Of a stretch of 64,000 nt of DNA, positions 11,981-24,380 are shown in pieces. Each line of letters opens with the position of its first letter. The stretch's first letter is position 1. Both the position numbers and the translations under genes were made by a program. Source of the stretch: Bettongia penicillata ogilbyi (taxonomy: Eukaryota > Chordata > Mammalia > Diprotodontia > Potoroidae); assembly GCA_023548195.1 (NCBI GenBank), contig JAJHZJ010000808.1, forward strand, positions 6,378,389 to 6,442,388, read 5' to 3'. The notes under the pieces are model-generated. The model saw only the letters and a program-made list of their open reading frames with translations. It was not told the origin of the DNA and made no database searches.

Positions 11981-12879
11981 CATCTCTTGTAACACAATCT
12001 TAGAGGCATAATGTTATCAAACATGGTGGAGATGTCAGAGAGGGCCTTGAGCAGAACAGCCAGGTGAGAAATGAAGGAGGTATTTAAGCTGAACTCCCTC
12101 CTTAAATGGAGATCTGGGAGTTCTTGGCTCAACTCTCCAATCAGAGGGCAGAGTGCCAAGCTTGATGGGATCTTGGAGGATGATGAGGTTTTCCCAAGAA
12201 TGAGCTTCCTGGCACATACTAAAAACGAGAAGTCCCACAGCTGTACAATCAAATGAGAAAATAAAGGAGTTGTACTATTGATTTCTAAGATCCTTTCCAG
12301 ACATAAGACTTTTTTTATAAAGCCATAACAAAGGACTGACGACTACAATTTTCTAAGACCCCCCTGCTACCTAAATCATCCCTCATCAGTGAAATCCACC
12401 TCTTTGGAGGTGGAGTGAGGTGTGAGTCAACACCAATATTAGTCTCTGAGACCTAATCAAGAGTTTTTGTTTTCTTAATAAAGCACCAGGAGCATGTCTA
12501 TATAGTAACTGGTGCTTACTAAATATCCCTAAGGCTCAGGCTCTGCAAACGTGGTACGTTGAACTCATTTTAGTGAACTCTGTTAACTGAATCCCCTTAC
12601 AGGGACATGGTCAGAGGAGTAATCATTCAGTAAACACTAAAGGACTACTATGTGTTAGGCACATGAGAATGTTCAGGAAACAAGATAACTACAAGAGCAT
12701 GGTGCAGTTCTGTAACAACAGCGTCATGGAGGGTGAGCTAAGGCTGGTAAGTGATTCTCAGGACAACAGAAAACATCATCCATTGGCTGTGTATTATTTT
12801 TCAATTGGATTCTCTTCTCTCATCAGTCTTGCTGACAGTCATCTCATCTCTTGCCCGTAGATCTTTACAGGTAATGCTT

Positions 12880-13215
12880 CATTTTCTTTTTCTAATTTTC
12901 TTAAATTTGTTTTTAATTTATGAAACAATTCCATAACATGGTAGAATAATAAAAAGATGATTGCACATGAATCTGCAAATCTATTATGCGGAACTTGCTA
13001 TTCCATTCAAATATATAATAAACTTCTCATGTAAATTTCTTTTTTCCTCCCATCCTTACCACCCCAAGAGATACATACCATTAAACCTAAATATGTACAC
13101 ATATATTTTTATATACACACATATGTAAAATTATCCTATATATACTTTTATCAGTTCTTTCTCTGGATACAGACAGCATCTTCCTTCATCTCTCCTTTGT
13201 AGTTAATGCTTCATC
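12880..13215 (-). mobile_element. L1 3' end, 5'-truncated
   Basis: Read on the minus strand it contains 'gatgctgtctgtatccagagaaagaactgat', then a 'gattgcacatg'-like block in reverse order and an A-rich end. This is the marsupial L1 3' UTR. A TA/CA-rich patch lies at 13083-13145. Confidence 0.5.
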
Positions 13216-13499
13216 TTCCATAAATATTCATCTTGTATTCAACTCCAGGAACACCTTTTCCTCTCCCAGGATAAGCTGGTCACCTGAAATGTCATTACCA
13301 TATAGACTGACTTGGCATTTTACTCAACACAGCGCCCTCAATGCCTCTGCTCCTTGATTAAGGGTTTAAGCAATACATGCCTTTCAAAGCCATCCTTTGT
13401 AAGGGTTTGGAATTTTCAGGTAACTTCATTTTTCATCCACTTGTTTTCCATGGACATCAATCACACTGCTGGTCCCTCTTTTTCAGCTTCTCTTTTATG

Positions 13500-13592
13500 T
13501 ATGACATCCTCTATTAGATGGTTAGCACCATGAAGGGAAGGACTAGCTTTCTCTTATCTGTATCCTTAATAAATGTTTATGAAATTGAATTC
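13500..13592 (+). repeat. L2 3' end
   Basis: 'ttagcaccatgaagggaaggactagc' followed by 'ccttaataaatgtttatgaaattgaa' is the LINE-2 3' terminus. Confidence 0.55.
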
Positions 13593-14228
13593 TTATTCAT
13601 ATTTAAAAGCCACCTTCAAGTCCATCCAGTACAGATGATTCAATCTTCTAAGCTAATTCATATGGAATTTTAAGTGTCTTATTTTTGTAAATAGTTTTCA
13701 GACAAAATCAAATTCATCTTGTTTCTTCATTTCATCTAGGTCCATAATGACTTTATGTCACTAGTTCTGTCAAGGATTTGTTTTTCAGTTGAATAAAAGG
13801 AAAGAGCTTTAACATATAAAACATAGTTTTCCCTCATCAATGTCAGCCCAGAAATGCTGCTCTTGTATTATGTAATAATTATTCTTCATACTTAGAAAGA
13901 AACTTTCTGAATGTGGTAGAGGAAGTGACCATCAATGCAGATCTCAAGAAACATCACTGGTTCCTCACTGAGTAGGGCCATGAGCCAGACAAATTCGAAC
14001 ATTTGAAATTTTATTTCCTTCTATGCCCTTATTAGATAATCTGTTCTGAGCTCTAAACTCCTCCTTTGTCTTTCTTTTAAATGCTTCTTCTGCCTGTAAG
14101 TGCCAACTCAATAAAAAATAATTTTCTGAATTGAGAACTGCTGTGATTCCTCTGGTCAGCAATAAACTTTTGCTTTCTAGGACTTGTGTTACACTTTCTT
14201 GTACCACATCTTTAATGTACCTGCCAGG

Positions 14229-14399
14229 CAGGGGTGGGGAACCTATGGCCTTAAGACCACAAGTGGTCTTCTAGGTCCTTGGGTGTGGCCTTTTGATTGA
14301 GTCCAAGTTTTACAGGACAAATACTTATATTACAGGGGATTTAGATTCAGTCAAAGGGCTGCACTTGAGGATGCAGAGCCAAGAGGTTCCCCACCCCTG
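14229..14399. mobile_element. Nonautonomous hAT-type element with perfect 16-bp inverted ends
   Basis: It starts CAGGGGTGGGGAACCT and ends with the exact reverse complement AGGTTCCCCACCCCTG. The interior is 'atggccttaagaccacaagtgg...', typical of OposCharlie-like hAT elements. The flanks 'acctgccagg' and 'acctaggca' look like a diverged duplication, but I cannot fix 8 bp. Length 171 bp, no coding capacity. Confidence 0.85.
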
Positions 14400-14924
14400 A
14401 CCTAGGCATTATTTTGCTGTAGATAATCATGTCTGTGGGGATAAAGCCCTGTGAGCTCCGAGGTGGGAAGAACCTGTAGTTACAGAAGCATCAGCATTAC
14501 TGAGTACTTTTGCATGCATGCATACAGGAGTCATTTAAATTTCACTCCACGTGTCTTGAGATGAATTAGTACCTTAATTTTGCAGGGCTATTGGACCTGG
14601 CACTTACTTAGCCCCTAAGCAGGAAGTGTCAAAACTACTGTGTTTTTAAATCCTGGTGCTCATTTTCACACGTTTAATTTTAGATTGGTTCACATGAATA
14701 GACATGTAAAAATCACTTACCATGTCTATTAGTGACAAGTGAAGGTTGAGAAATTGTGTGTGGGTGTGAGTGCAATGTGTGTGTGCAACTTTTATAAGTA
14801 GAAAATGAGGACAAGTTAAAGTTCGTTTATGTTATGTGACTGAATAGAATGAAATTGTCTATTTTTCATAATAGAGTAACAAATGTGTTATAGGTTTGTG
14901 CTGAACAACACTCATAGATACCAC

Positions 14925-15035
14925 AAACAGTGGAGTATCATGGAAAGAGATTGGCTTTAGAATCGGAGGACCTGGGTTGAACTTGAAGATTGCTACTAAT
15001 TACCTAGGTGACTTTGGAAAAGTCTCTTCCTAGAT
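14925..15035 (+). mobile_element. SINE fragment
   Basis: 'cagtggagtatcatggaaagag', 'cggaggacctgggttgaac' and 'cctaggtgactttggaaaagtc' fit the central part of a MIR/tRNA-derived SINE that is truncated at both ends. Confidence 0.5.
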
Positions 15036-15492
15036 TCATAGTACAACCTTGTGGGATGAACTCCCTCGGAAGGCAAATATGTTTTGGGGCAGCCAGATGG
15101 GCACCTTCCTTCCATCTAACCTAGGTTGTCTGAATAACTCATTAGAATAGAGGGTGTAGATGTGTGCGGGAAGATCCACATTAGGGATGTATTACTCTCA
15201 AGTCATAGTAAAGATGTTCAGGAAGAAAAGCAAAATTTATTGTTCCTATAAGCCTAATTTTGATAAAATACTCATAATTCTACAAATTTCGGTATAGATT
15301 AGTGTTTGGAAAAATATTTTCCTTTGTCCTCTGAGCTGGTTTAGGTATTAAACAGCACTTGAAATTGATAGATCCCATAGAAATAGGTGTGATGTACTTT
15401 TAACTTAAAACCCTAGCTTTTTTGGTTAGGAAACTGTGTATCTAAGTATGTACAGTCATTTCCTGTCATTAATGGGCCACAAAAAAGAAGAA

Positions 15493-15640
15493 ATGAAGCA
15501 GCTAGATGGTGAAGTGGATAAAGCACCAGCCTTGGAGTCAGGAAAACCCAACTTCAAATTCCAATTCAGACATTTACTAGTTGTGTGATCCTGGGCAAGT
15601 CACTTAATCCCAGCTGCCTCCAAAAAAATAAATAAATAAA
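15493..15640 (+). mobile_element. Marsupial tRNA-derived SINE, short form
   Basis: 'aagcagctagatggtgaagtggataaagcacc', 'ttggagtcagga', 'gtgatcctgggcaagtcacttaatccc', then an A-rich (aata)n tail. It is a complete short-form SINE ending in its tail. Confidence 0.8.
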
Positions 15641-16259
15641 AGACATTAGGTCAAATGATGAAATAAAGTTACTGTGGGGTGTTCTGTAGAAACTGAGGTG
15701 TGCAGAGCTAGGCCTCTTCCCAGAAGGGAGTGGCACAGAGGGAAAGGGAAAGGAAGCTGTGGATAATTTTTATTCTTATCTTCCATTTCTTGGAAGCTTG
15801 TCCCATTCAATTCAACCACCACTTACTAACTGCTCACTAGTGTGAGGCACCAAGTTTGATGCAGGGGATATAAGAAGAAAAAAACCACACAGCCATCCCT
15901 GCTCTCACTGACCTACATTCAATCACCTCCCTCACCTTTAATATGTCCTTACTCATCAGATAAAACAGATCTAATTGTCTCAATGGTCTCCAATGTCTGG
16001 AATATACTAACTAGTCACAGAATCCGTAGTTTACTTCAAAATACAGCTTCACACCAAGGCAGGAAATAGTCATCATGAATAAAGCTGAGCCAGAAATTCT
16101 TTTGCCATTAACCCGTTAATCACCTCAGCTAAATTTTTGGAGGTGTCAGCTAAATTCCACAAAAAGAAAAGACTTCAACTAGTTATGTGACTTATTTTTT
16201 AATGGCTACTTTGAATCAATAAAGAAGAAATTAAATTGTTCTTGATGAAACAAAATTTA

Positions 16260-16530
16260 AAAAAACAACAAAACTTGTCAACACCCTTTTTTTCTCCTTG
16301 TACAGCCAAACTTCTAAAAATTAGTTATCTATACTCATTGCCTCCATTTTTTCTACCTTGTAATATGGCTTCCAACTCCACCAAATGACTGCAATTTCTC
16401 TTTGCATGATCACCAACACATTTTTTTTTAAAACTTCTAAATCCAATGACCCCTTCTCAGTTCTTATTCTGCTGACCTTGTCTGATGCTGTCATCTGCTC
16501 CCTTCTGCAATCTGAGCCTCTCTCCTAGTT
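16260..16530 (+). repeat. L2 ORF fragment
   Basis: 'cttctaaatccaatgaccccttctcagttcttattctgctgacc' reads like the L2 reverse-transcriptase segment (AKSNDPFSVLIL) that precedes the FDTVDH motif, here diverged. The strand follows that reading. Confidence 0.4.
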
Positions 16531-16849
16531 CATCTATTAGGTTTTGTAGCAACAATTCAGTCTTCTTGGCTGATTTATGAGGCATTTGTCTTCCCCTAAA
16601 TATGGGCCTGTATTATCTGAGGCAAAGTCTGGGGCTTTCTGCTCTCTCTCCATTCTCTCCTTGAGGCTCTCATCTATTCCCTTGGGTTCAGTGATCTCCA
16701 CACAGATGATCACAAATTTGTACATAGTCTAGGACACAGAGCTGGAGAGGACCTTAAAAATCATCTAATCCATCCCTTTTATTTTATTGATGAGGAAACT
16801 GTAAATGAGAGTTCAAGAGGTCAAGTGACTTTGCCTTTGATAAAACTTT

Positions 16850-17130
16850 TATTGGTCTATTTTGGTTTTATATCACCTCTATTTCCCAGTGGATACTTCT
16901 CACAGCTCCATGAATAGTTCTCTTTCCAACTGGCTGTTTATGAGGTAAAATCTCAGGCTTTGTTTTATTTGCATTTCTTTTGTTATTAATAATTTGCAAC
17001 ATTCCTTCATGTGATTGTTCACAGTTGGGAAATCTTACAACTGTTTACTCCTGTCCTTTGAACACTTGTTTATTGGGGATGGCTTTTGGTCTTATATAGT
17101 GGTCTACTTTGGTGTCAGATACATGTGGTT
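16850..17130 (-). mobile_element. L1 3' region fragment
   Basis: 'ttatttgcatttcttttgttattaataatttgcaac' and 'ttcatgtgattgttcacag' match the reverse complement of the L1 3' region, where the human L1 counterpart is the 'tttgcatttctctaatgacca' block. Confidence 0.45.
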
Positions 17131-17579
17131 TGATACCAAGATTCTTTTCCAGTTAACCATTTCTTTGTTTGGTTGCATGGATTTTTATTGTGTTATTCTC
17201 AATTCTATGTTTTATGAGTGGATGCTGTTTTACAGCCAACATAACATGGTAAAAATGTCCACCCATACTGATCAGGATAGAAATACTGACAGATTCACGA
17301 GTTATATTTGGAAAAGCAGGTAAAGCTCTGTCAACTCTTTTCAATTTATGATGATGGGCACAGAAAAAGAACAAAGAAACCCACACTGATACAGAAAGGC
17401 TAACTGAAGATGTCTGAGTGACGGGTGGTGAGTGGGATATAAAAGTTTAAGATTCAGAGTTTATATAGACTGCCATCAAATTCATGACATTTCCATGGCG
17501 TTTAAGTCTACCAAAGGCTCTAAATAATCTCAACTAGAGAGAATTACTACATCAACAACCCTCTAGTACCATAGTTTAA

Positions 17580-17800
17580 TTTCTTCAAGTTTGCAAATGA
17601 GAAGCCTCCTTTTATAAGGCTTTCCTGACTGCTTTGGTGGATGGTGCTCTCTCCTGCCTCAGATTATCATCTGTTAGGTATCAGTCTATTTACTGTTAAA
17701 ATTCTCTGCAGAGGGTTGAGTTGGCTTCATTTCTGTTTTTATATTTTCCGTGTTTAACAAACAATAAGCACTTAACAAATGCTTGTTGAATGAAACTTAA
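17580..17800 (+). repeat. L2 3' end
   Basis: 'aaggctttcctgactgc' through 'caataagcacttaacaaatgcttgttgaatgaa' is a standard L2 3' end in sense orientation. Confidence 0.55.
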
Positions 17801-18213
17801 GATCCTGTAAACTGTAAAGAATCTTCCTAAATATGACATTATTGTTTTCATTTGTAACTCTTAATTGTTCAATCCCATAACCAATTAGAAATATAAATCC
17901 ATGGATTTAAGGATATAACTGAGGCAAGGTTCAAGCAAGAGAGTCTTTCCCCCTCTATATATACCAAGCAACTGAAAAAAATTTAAACACCTTTAAATGA
18001 GAATTTTTCATTTGCCTTTTATTTAATTTTATTCTATCATTCCTCCCAAAACATTTGGCTAACCAAAGCCTGTTTTCTGTTCATATTAACCTTAACCTGG
18101 CTAAGACTTGACTCATGGAATGATAGCAGTAAGGGAAGACTTTTGACATTCCTTAGATAAGAAGGCAAAAAGGAGTCTGAACTTCCCAAAGTGACTTAGC
18201 TAACTATTTGTGG

Positions 18214-18461
18214 CCAGCAAAGTGGCTCAGTGGATAAAGCACCAGGCCTGGAGTCAGGAAGACTTGAGTTCAAACTCTGGCCTTAGACACAAGTAGCTGT
18301 GTGACCCTGAGCAAGTCACTTAAGCCTGTTTGCCTCAGTTTCTTCATGCATAAAATGAGCTGGAGAAGGAAATGACAAACCACTCCAGTATCTTTGCCAA
18401 GAAAAGCCCAGGATGGGCTCCTAAAGAGTCAGACACAACTGAAATGACTGCACAACAAAAA
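18214..18461 (+). mobile_element. Marsupial SINE, long form, with exact target duplication
   Basis: It runs from 'cagcaaagtggctcagtggataaagcacc' through 'gagctggagaaggaaatgacaaaccactccagtatctttgcc' to 'cagacacaactgaaatgactgcacaac'. It is bounded by a perfect 12-bp duplication, AACTATTTGTGG at 18202-18213 and 18462-18473. Confidence 0.92.
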
Positions 18462-18473
18462 AACTATTTGTGG

Positions 18474-18830
18474 AAGGACTATCCTGACTCCTAGAGTCTG
18501 GTTATGTTTGCAATAGGTAAAAATCTCTTCAATGAGCCCACTGTGAATCCTCTAAATGTAATTTAATCTCTTATCAGACTTAGCTTCCCCATAAAGTCTG
18601 CTTAACTAGGTCTGTTTTCTTAAGGGGATGTATGAGATTCTGTTTCTGCTTAACTAAGTTAGTTCAACTTTTATGGCCTAAGAAGAGGATGTATGAGATT
18701 GCTGCACGTCAAAAACTTATTTCTCTGTCATTGTAATTTTTGTCTATAAAAAGCCTTGTCAGAATCCCAGTCTTTGCTCAGGGTTATTTTTCTGGATCCT
18801 GGACTTGGACGTAAACATAACAAATCCTAG
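18474..18830 (+). mobile_element. Probable LTR remnant (U3-R-like)
   Basis: Two imperfect tandem units (about 18598-18643 and 18644-18702) both contain 'ctgcttaacta' and end 'ggatgtatgagatt'. They are followed about 45 bp later by a TATA-like 'ctataaaaagcc' and then 'ctttgctcagggtta'. Enhancer-like repeats, a TATA box and a start-like region fit an LTR U3-R. I could not define TG/CA ends or a target duplication. Confidence 0.4.
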
Positions 18831-19261
18831 GTTTTCATCTCTATGATTTCTGCATTGTAAATGATTTATTTAGCAGCAGTTACTTATCACACAAATTCAA
18901 TGGGAAAAACACTATTCCCAAAACACAACTAAACTTTAAAAAATTTTTCTTCCACAACATTTCTCAGTCTGACCTAAGGCATCAAATTTCATTTTTTTAA
19001 GTCTCTCTGGACACTTACATACACTCCTGAATAGTATAATTTTGTAAATGTGGAATTTCTACTCATTGCAGAGATATGCCCAGATTTTCTTTAATGATCT
19101 ACATAGTAAAGAATGGGACAGGGAGGAGCAAGGACAACTGTAATCCCAACAGAGGTTTTCTAAAAGAATATACTCCATTCAACATATAAGTGCTCAATCC
19201 ATCCTTATTGAATCAAATTGTTTAAGAATCAAGGCTGTGGCTAAAGAAAAACAAAGAATAG

Positions 19262-19860
19262 CAGTTTCAACATTCAAGAAACATTTATTAATCACCTACT
19301 ATGTGCCAGGCACTGTGCTAATCACTGGGGATAACAAGAAGGGTAAGAACACAGTCCAACGAGTACACATTCTAACAGGAGAGACACTATGAATATGTAA
19401 ATATATGTACACAAATATACAGAGTACAAAGAAGGAAATTTGAATAAGGGGAGGTCTTACAGAAGACAGGATTTTAACAGAGCCCTAAAGGAGGTCAGGG
19501 AATCCAGGAAGTAGAGATGAGTAAAGAGGGAGAACATTCAAGTATGGAGAATAGCCAGTGGAAAAAGTACACAATTGGGAGATGGAGGATTGTGTATAAG
19601 TAAGCCTGTGTAGCTGGATCACAGATTGTGTAAAAGGGAGTAAAGACCGGAAATATAGGCAGCAGCCAAGTTGTAAATACCAAATGGAGAAAATTAGATT
19701 CAATCTGGGAGGTAATGGAGAGTTACTAAAGTTTATTGGGTAGGTGGAGGGGGTAGGGAAGGTGAGATCAGGTTTGCATTTTAAGAAGTTTAAATTCAGG
19801 AGTTTTGCAGTTTCGTGAAAATAGAACACATTGATTTTCTATCGACATTCGGAATAAAAT
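19262..19860 (+). repeat. Long mammal-wide repeat
   Basis: It opens with 'aagaaacatttattaatcacctactatgtgccaggcactgtgcta' and continues with 'gtaatggagagttactaaagtttattggg', in the same order as the copy at 5105. Confidence 0.55.
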
Positions 19861-19959
19861 AGACAAATGTCAAGTAGACAATCATAAAGAACATGACAAA
19901 TCTAAATTCTTTTAAGAAAGACCTTTTCAGCCTTATCTCACTACTCAGGGATACTTCCA

Positions 19960-20420
19960 CTCTGTCTGGCTCTTTGTCCTACCTTTCCCCCATGCCTTGC
20001 TGCCACATCCCACGTAGGACTTGGCATGGCCTTTTTCTTTGTTTCCATTACAACTTGCTGAAATTCCTCCTTTCAAAGCCACTTCCTCCAGGTAGCCTTC
20101 GGTGCTCCCTTTATGAGGAAGTAATTTAACAATACAACATTATTTAATGTAGTACAATATTATTGGCTTTTACTTGAAATTCTGAATTGGTCAATGCCAT
20201 AACTAATTAGAAACATGAATCTCCAGGTCCTAAGGGCATAACTTCTCTCCATTTATTCATAAACGCTTTGCTTGGACCTCTCCTTTACAGTTAGGTTATT
20301 CTAATTGTTATTGTAATTATTATTTATGTGTGTAAGTGCTTTTCCATTTGATTCTAAGTTCTTGGGGACAAGGCTTTTCCCTTATTTCACCTTTGGAAAG
20401 GTAGTCTGATACCAGCATAT
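19960..20420 (+). repeat. L2 fragments
   Basis: 'aagccacttcctccaggtagccttcggtgctcccttta' and 'tctaagttcttggggacaaggc' are L2 3' region landmarks, in order and in sense. Confidence 0.5.
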
Positions 20421-20454
20421 AGTGGACAGAAACCTACCGATTATTCAGGAGGAA

Positions 20455-20625
20455 CACGGCTGTCCTGGTCTATGTCTGGCCACTGGACCCCGCTGGCTCT
20501 GGAGAAGAAGTGAGGCTGGTGACTTTGCACAGTCCTTCCTCACTTAAATCCAATACACATGATGTCATGGCATCAACTCCCTGATGTCATGGTCCTCAGA
20601 GAACAAAGTCCAAACAACAACAACC
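20455..20625 (+). mobile_element. RTESINE 3' half, 5'-truncated
   Basis: 'ctggccactggaccccgctggctctggagaagaagtgaggctggtgac' to 'ctgatgtcatggtcctcagagaac' and a CAACAACAACC tail. This is the same family as 2530 and 9285. Confidence 0.75.
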
Positions 20626-21667
20626 AAGAGAAAAAACTCTCCAATATCTGCTTCTAAAGAAAACTGGTCATTTTAGTCCTGGACTGGAGACACTGATAAT
20701 CATCCTGGATAAAAACGAAAGATGGTGGGTGGGGGTGGGGGCGCAGGGAGATGTCCAGACCTGCGATGTCATCAGTGAGGACCTCAGATAACTCCTTATA
20801 ATAGTGCGGATTTGTGAGTGTCCTGCAACTTATATTCTTAGAAGTTTTCTGGGGGCCACAATGTGCCAGGGTTACATAACATGCCATTTCAGGACTTGAA
20901 TTCAGGTCTTCCTCACTCTAAGTTTAGGGATTGGAATTCCAAGGGATTGAAAGGCTACAAAAAGGGAGCTTTCTCAGCTCTGAGCCAGTGGAAAATTTAG
21001 GCTGTCCCAAGCAAGAGAAACAAACGTGTATCTAACACACCAAGCTACCTCTCTAAAAAGCAACTACAGACAGAAATATGGTTGGCAGACTCTGAGGCTG
21101 AGCTCTGTAGGGAAGATGTAATTGATTCCGTTGGGAAAATCATTTTAATACCTAGAGAAATTAAGAGGTTTTTTCTTTCCTCTCCAGTCTCTGCTAACTT
21201 TTCAGTTGAGACTCGGCCAAAGACCAACTTCTGTAATAAATTCTGTATTCTGTATTGCTGAACAAAGAAGAATAAGTTGACTAATATTAGTCAAAAGAGG
21301 TCAAAGGTTTCTATTCTCTCAAATCAAATTCTAGAAATGTATTCATAAACAGCTTTTCCCAACTCCTTTAAAAAAAAAATTTCAGCAATGTTGACTCAAG
21401 TGACACTGTTTGCAAAATTACAAATTTCAGAGCTGGATTCTTGTGGAATTAATACAGCCCAACCCTTACCTGACAGGAATATTTTCTACAGCACCTAGCT
21501 CATTCCACTTTTAGACAGCTCTAATCATCAAGAAATTTTCCTTACAAAAATCCAAAATCTACCTATTTGCAACTTCCAAACAAAGTTCTTTATTCTCTCT
21601 CTCTCTCTTCCCCTGCACCACACCCAGACTAGGAAAACAAGTCTAATTACTCTTTCATACGACAGGT

Positions 21668-22370
21668 ATTAAAATTTGATGCAGCACACTGTACAATGTC
21701 CCAAGAAAATAAGAAAAACACAAGCCCTAGAGGGGCTTACATCTTCTGGTGTGGGTGGGGAGGGTATGGCAGGTACACAGAAGTAGAGTACAAGACAGAA
21801 TCTGATAGAAGCAAAGTGAAATCTTGGCAAAATGTTCTAATGTGAGGAAGAAGCAAACGTTTTTAGATTAGGGGATAGGGTGAAATTTCATGGAATATTC
21901 ACTACCTGTGAGCTAAGCCTTGAAGAAAATATATTTTAATAGGTAAGGACAGGAAGGAAGCCCATTTGAGTCACAAGAGATAACTGCATAAATGCAAAGA
22001 GACAGGAAATGACAGGTCAACAGTGCAGTATCTAGCAGTATCGCTTAACTGAGATGTAATGCATGTAAAAGCAAACACTGAGAAGTAAGACTGGAAAGGT
22101 AGGTTAGAACTAGATTTAGGAAGGTCTTAAATGCTGTCTCAGAAATTTTTATTTTATTCTACAGGAAGCAAAGCAATGGTATAATCAGGTCTGTGCATTA
22201 GGAAAATTTTCTTGGCAATCACGTAAAAGATGAATTGGAGCGACTGGAGTCTTTAGTTAAGAGGCTATTTTAATCATCCAGAGAAGTGATAAGGCTTTAA
22301 TTATAGTGGTGGCAGCATGAAGGGAAAAGAGTTAAACTGAAAAGTTGTTACTGGGGTAGAATTAATAGGG
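21668..22370 (+). repeat. Long mammal-wide repeat, diverged
   Basis: It contains 'ccctagaggggcttacatcttctgg', 'tgagctaagccttgaag', 'ttggagcgactggagtc' and 'ggctattttaatcatccagagaagtgataagg', all in the family order. Confidence 0.45.
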
Positions 22371-22539
22371 CTTGATATCTGACTGAATGGGCAACTATTA
22401 TATTCCTACTATCTCCTCTCCTCTGGGCAAACACATCTAGTAATTACCATCTCATCTTAATATGACATGGTTTTCTCTTGGTTTCCCCTTGTTTGGAAAA
22501 GAGATTTTTCTTCTTCTTTTAATATAGTCCAACTTTTCA

Positions 22540-22870
22540 ATGTCCTTAAAATGACACTCAAAACTGAGTAAGTCAGGTATGATCTGGCAAGGGCAGAGTA
22601 TAGTGGGGCTGTCACCCTTCTTATTTTGAATGCCACACAGTTCTCAATCTAGCCTACATAGAATTAGACTGTCATGTCACAATGCTGGCTCATACTGAGT
22701 TTTCAGTGTCCTAGGATCCCTAGGCCTCTCCCACATGAAGTGCTTCCTAGACATACCTACCCAGCATATACTAGGTAAGTGTTGGATTTTACATCCTGTA
22801 TCAGCCCACCATTCCAATCCATTTTGGATCCTAGTTCTGTAATCCAACAGATTAGTGATTCCGCTTTTGT
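22540..22870. repeat. L3/CR1-like LINE fragment
   Basis: 'gggcagagtatagtggggctgtcacc', 'cacaatgctggctcatactgag' and 'agcccaccattccaatcc..ttttggatcct' match the ancient L3 (CR1-class) repeat of mammals. Sense was not decided. Confidence 0.5.
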
Positions 22871-23999
22871 CTTATTCATCTACAAATTTGAAAAATATGC
22901 CACATGTGACTTCATTTAAGTCTTAATCTCTAATGATACTCTTCCTACGAAGCAATTCAATTCTTGGTGATGTCTGGTCTAAGGGATGATGAAAACAATT
23001 TTGTTATCCTTCTACATTTTCTGTCTAAAACCCTTACAAGGTTCCAGAAAATAAATTTTTAATGGTTCTTACTGGATGTTCCCAATCTCAGACCAAAAAG
23101 CAATCATTCCTGAGTCATAATTGTACGTGTCAGAAATGGAGGTGTGTTGTTAAATGTTTAACAATTGGCCAGGGGAAGTATGTATGACATGTTTTCAAGT
23201 TTAATCTGCATCACTGTCATTTTCATTACTTTCCTAAATTTAGACAGTTAACAAAATAATAAATTAAACTTCAATTTGTAGCATTTAATGGTTGCTGAAG
23301 TATAAATGTTCACACTGAAATTTTATAATTACCTCTCATGAGCCAGTGGGAGCTGGCTTTAACAGACTTACATACAAATACAAGGTTGTTGTTAATAGGG
23401 AGTTCTTTTTCATGTCATGTTTTTGTGTTCTCAGAAATAAGCAAACAGGTCATCAGAAGGATAATTTGTGACTTAAATACAAAGTTCCACTACAAAGGAT
23501 GAAAGAGAGAAATTATTTGAAGAATTTTACAAGAGCCTCCAAATTAATAATTTGGTCATCAGCAATTTTAATGAAAAAAAAAGAATATAAGGGAAGATAA
23601 AAATTACATTGGAAAAGATAATCTGGGATCAAGAAATGAAAGAAGCCTAAGGTTGATAAATTACTAGAAAATTTTTTACCTGCATATAATGTATACATTG
23701 AAGAAGGGAGTTATGAGGTAACTGGGCATTGTGATCTTTCTTTGATGCATCTGTGATATTGTCAATATGCATGTACCATTCAGGGCTATAGACTAAAACG
23801 GGCCACATCTTCTCATCTTATGTGATTGGTGTCCATGCCTTTCCATAAACCTACAAAAGTCTGCCCACATGCTGGAGGTTCTTTCTCTAGATAGCATGAC
23901 AATGGAAAGATCCCATGACAGCCTGAAGGCTACACACTGGTTATGCTTCCCTCTCAATATGTGATTGGCTGAGCTCACTCCTTTCGCAATCACACAACT

Positions 24000-24337
24000 G
24001 GTCTCATCCTAACCTTTATATTGCCCTTCCTAGGTAATTCTACATTAGGATTAATGTTGCAGCCTACTAACATCTACTCTGCCATCTGGGTAGCATTCAA
24101 CTTCAATTCTTAAGAGACTAACATGCTCTATGATTCACAGCCACAGAGTGTGACCAGGAAAATACTGATGCTAAAAAGATGAGTCTTTGTTTTAGTGATG
24201 TCTGCAAGCATTAAAAACACCGTGGAATTCCTCAAAAGCCAGCCAGCCCGTTCCCAACTTTCTACTCAATTTTGGATCCAGTTCATATCTGCATACGCAC
24301 ACAAATATCTGTCCAATAAATAAATACATACATATGT

Positions 24338-24380
<43 letters not shown>

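Noticed and set aside
12663..12860. Translation with QFCNNSVMEGEL, resembling the ATP8A1 exon 2 motif KFCNNHVS
   Set aside because: Wrong strand for ATP8A1, no flanking INQPQ-type motif and no splice sites. A five-residue chance match.
19485..19829. 114-codon minus-strand frame
   Set aside because: It is antisense to a copy of the long mammal-wide repeat. No protein family recognised.
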